This document shows positions 61,691 through 64,000 of a DNA stretch of 64,000 nucleotides, piece after piece (position 1 is the first letter of the stretch; each line of letters starts with the position of its first letter). The DNA comes from Liolophura sinensis (lineage: Eukaryota; Mollusca; Polyplacophora; Chitonida; Chitonidae). Position numbers and translations under genes: made by a program. A model generated the notes under the pieces. It saw only the letters and a list, made by a program, of their open reading frames with translations, was not told where the DNA came from and made no database searches. The stretch lies in assembly GCF_032854445.1 (NCBI RefSeq), contig NC_088302.1:41110191-41174190 (forward strand), read 5' to 3'.

Positions 61691-61849
61691 TCTCAGGCCT
61701 TAAGTGGGAAGGTCTGCCAGCAACCTGCGGATGGTCGTGGGTTTCCCCCGGGCTGTGCCCGGTTTCCACTCACCATATTGCTGGCCGCCGTCGTATAAGT
61801 GAAATATTCTTGAGTACGGCGTAAAACACCAATCAAATATATAAATAAA
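61691..61849 (+). mobile_element. SINE family A, 5'-truncated, with 13-bp target-site duplication
   Basis: Starts at TCTCAGGCCTTAAGTGGGAA, without the tRNA head, and ends in ATATATAAATAAA. TTGGTTAGACCTG brackets it at 61678-61690 and 61850-61862. It lies next to the family B element. Confidence 0.95.
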
Positions 61850-61869
61850 TTGGTTAGACCTGCACAATA

Positions 61870-61935
61870 GGGGAGTTTCGAGTTCACACTGTTTTATCGA
61901 TGAAGGTAAAAAAATCCAACTGTATCATGTGACGT
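61870..61935 (+). mobile_element. Solo arm of the foldback family seen at 51436
   Basis: GGAGTTTCGAGTTCACACTG and TCGATGAAGGTAAAAAAATC match the left arm of 51436-51767. No inverted partner was found nearby. Confidence 0.55.
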
Positions 61936-62039
61936 GTCAAAAATGTCAGGCAAATGTTTTTAATCTAATTGACTATAATTTGTGGGTCTGAAAAAAGTGT
62001 CAGAAAAGTAATTTAGCGTAGACCAATGATGGAGAAAAT

Positions 62040-62905
62040 TGAGAATCAGAATGTTCGTGAACTTGATAAGCTCCTGATGGAAAGAGATGCCATTTGTGCC
62101 TCTGGAAAAAAGAGACAGGTGATCAGTAAATTGATGTCAACAAAGGATGCCTAACATTTTTTCTCAACTTTGACGACAAAAGTCGAACTTGCCTATTGCA
62201 ACTCTTGGTTAGGTGCCAAAATGCATGTGATAACAAGTAGTGCAATGCCCGTCTGTCCAATGCTTTCTAGGCTGTATGGTTTTCATTTAATTAGCAACAA
62301 AGCAAGTCAAAACTATTCGAAAGTGTCCCATCTGCTTAACGTGGGGAGGCAAGACTGCGAGAAACTATTCACCGCAGTCTAGAACGCTCAGCATTTAGAG
62401 ACCACAGCAAGGAAACGGGACAACAGTCAGTATAATGTGGCTGGGTGGGGTGTCACGGCAGCACCTTTGCGTTATATACTCTCTCTGCCAAAAGAAGACA
62501 AGTATATGTATTCATACGTGATGATTCCTCTTCGTCATATGACTGCAAATTGCCAAGTGCTACGTAAAAACCCTAAGCATACATACATACATACATACAT
62601 CCATTCATCCATCCATACATACATACATACACACATATACCCCTTTTGACCAGTTTTACTTCTCATTTCCACTATGGCAGATGAAAGAGTTCAACACATC
62701 TGATGCAATCATAAAGGTAAGTTTTTTCATGACGTTCTTAGATGGTTTCATCACAACTGGAAATAATCGTATCTTCTTAGAAGCTAATCCCAGAGACATT
62801 GGTGCAACACCATTTGACATTTCAATGCAAGAAGACAAAAGTGATTCAAGTATAAATGAGATTATCCAACAGAGAAAGAGCTTAAACGTCGGCAATGCTC
62901 TGTGA
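62040..62905 (+). other. Possible coding segments of unknown identity
   Basis: MEKIENQNVRELDKLLMERD and further residues to a stop at about 62154. A second open segment runs 62681-62905, preceded by CTATGGCAG (acceptor-like) and containing CATAAAGGTAAGT (donor-like). It reads GNNRIFLEANPRDIGATPFD and ends in LNVGNAL. Composition is protein-like, but no domain was recognised and no continuous gene could be built. A CATA microsatellite separates the parts. Confidence 0.25.
62573..62635. repeat. (CATA)n microsatellite
   Basis: CATACATACATACATA with a CATC-type interruption. Confidence 0.9.
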
Positions 62906-63360
62906 TAACAGCTTTAATATAATTTGTGTTTTTACATGCTAGGACACATAACAAACTGAGAGAGAAAACCATACGTTTCATGAATTCTTTAGCTTTAATT
63001 TGGATAAAAGAATCATTTTGTTTTGCATCAAGATGAAATAGCCATTAAGAGTTAAGCTTGACTTAAAAGAATTATGAGATGTGTTAGACGGGAAGCTAAA
63101 GTCCATTGCCTATAGCACGTAGAGCAAAAAGTTCAATTTTTCGTGTCTTTCGTTAAGGCTCCAAATATGTAAAAAACAAGCAAAAGCTATGCGACTTTGG
63201 GGATCTCTTATATTGTGAACCTATTGTCATATGTGTGTTCCGTCAGTCAATGAGATGGCAGTCTGTCGTTTATGTCAATGGCTGGTTTCACACACGCAGT
63301 TTGTTCAGCGCACTCTATTAAATGGCATATGGCAGAAGAACACCAATATTACGAAATGTT

Positions 63361-63810
63361 TTGCGAGACGTCTAGTTTAACTTCTCGTTAAACGTAAATT
63401 CTAGATTTTTAAACTTTTCGATCACTTTCCCTGATATGCTGAGAAATGGTCGCGTAGAAGGTGTGCGTTTAGAAAGGGTTTGTATAAACATACATTTAGG
63501 TTTATCAATGTTCAAAGAAAGGAAATCATTTGTCATTTTCTAACTTAGTATTTACAGTGTTAAATGTGTCATTCAGATTATTGGACGGAAAGGCAGTGCT
63601 GTTGTCATTAGCTAAAAGAATGAAGTGTGGGAAATCACAAACTTTGGTAAGATCGTTGACATAGAGCAAGATGAGTATTGGTCTCACTATAGAGCCCTTG
63701 GGTACACCACAATTAACATAAGTGTAATTGAAAAGATTATGGTTCAGTGCGGCACATTGTGTTCCATATTCAATGTTTAAGTTAACAAAACAAAAAGAAA
63801 TCGAGCACAT
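63361..63810 (-). pseudogene. Decayed LINE reverse transcriptase fragment
   Basis: On the minus strand VNCGVPKGSIVRPILILLYV, then NDL, matches the conserved GVPQGSxLGPxLFLLYINDL block of non-LTR retrotransposon reverse transcriptases. The catalytic FADD box is altered (LANDN). A stop and frameshift follow KLENDK; the next frame continues DFLSLNIDKPKCMFIQ, as expected for the region after the palm. Host element, non-functional. Confidence 0.8.
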
Positions 63811-63857
63811 TGTGTTCCATATTCAATGTTTAAGTTAACAAAACAAAAAGAAATCGA
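63752..63857. repeat. 53-bp tandem duplication at the LINE fragment
   Basis: GCACATTGTGTTCCATATTC and the following 33 bases occur twice in a row, at 63752-63804 and 63805-63857, without visible differences. Confidence 0.93.
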
Positions 63858-64000
63858 AAACAGGGGGAAAACTCATGACTATCAGCATCTATGATGTACA
63901 GTTGACATTTTAAAGAAAAGCAGCAGAAACAATGTGTTTTGAATTGATTTGTGTATGACCCCTCTATCTGTGATGAAAAGCACCTTCCGTCAAAATTATG

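Overview
The window is nuclear DNA from an animal, most likely a mollusc or another lophotrochozoan. Evidence: AT-rich sequence with GT-AG introns, a Vax-class homeobox, a 10-exon SLC22 transporter, and many copies of a tRNA-derived SINE whose 3' part (forms of 'gtataagtgaaatattcttgagtacggcgtaaaacacc' plus an AAAT tail) resembles repeats I associate with mollusc genomes. The species assignment is inference.

Layout. (1) 3453-4225, + strand: last two exons of a Vax-type homeobox gene. (2) 4226-17642: gene-poor, with SINEs, a foldback MITE (14278-14503), minisatellites and TAAT-rich islands that could be enhancers. (3) 17643-21412, - strand: seven in-frame exons of a GT61-family (DUF563) glycosyltransferase; first exon not found. 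(4) 21528-21780: palindromic element with a tRNA-like Pol III promoter in its loop. (5) 22676-28000: SINEs and a long 48-bp minisatellite. (6) 29010-33767, - strand: compact three-exon ARL14EP-family gene. (7) 37712-49486, + strand: complete SLC22-type transporter (10 exons, 559 aa); its introns hold two nearly identical MITEs, a 200-N assembly gap, a 73-bp minisatellite, and tandem copies of one exon's own splice-acceptor region. (8) 52897-54770, + strand: class A GPCR with TATA box, 5' UTR exon, 402-aa coding exon and poly(A) signal. (9) 55420-59045: about 141 copies of a 25-bp repeat lying inside a SINE head, with a 900-bp higher-order period. (10) 59100-64000: more SINEs, cryptic coding-like debris and a decayed LINE reverse transcriptase.

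The five genes (transcription factor, glycosyltransferase, small Cys-rich protein, transporter, receptor) show no sign of acting in one pathway. No defence or biosynthetic cluster is visible. The most unusual material is repeat biology: the tRNA-like palindrome, the SINE-internal VNTR, the SINE copies cut near one 5' point with clean target-site duplications, and the duplicated splice acceptors in the transporter. Exon joins were worked out by hand from splice sites and reading-frame phase, not from transcripts.
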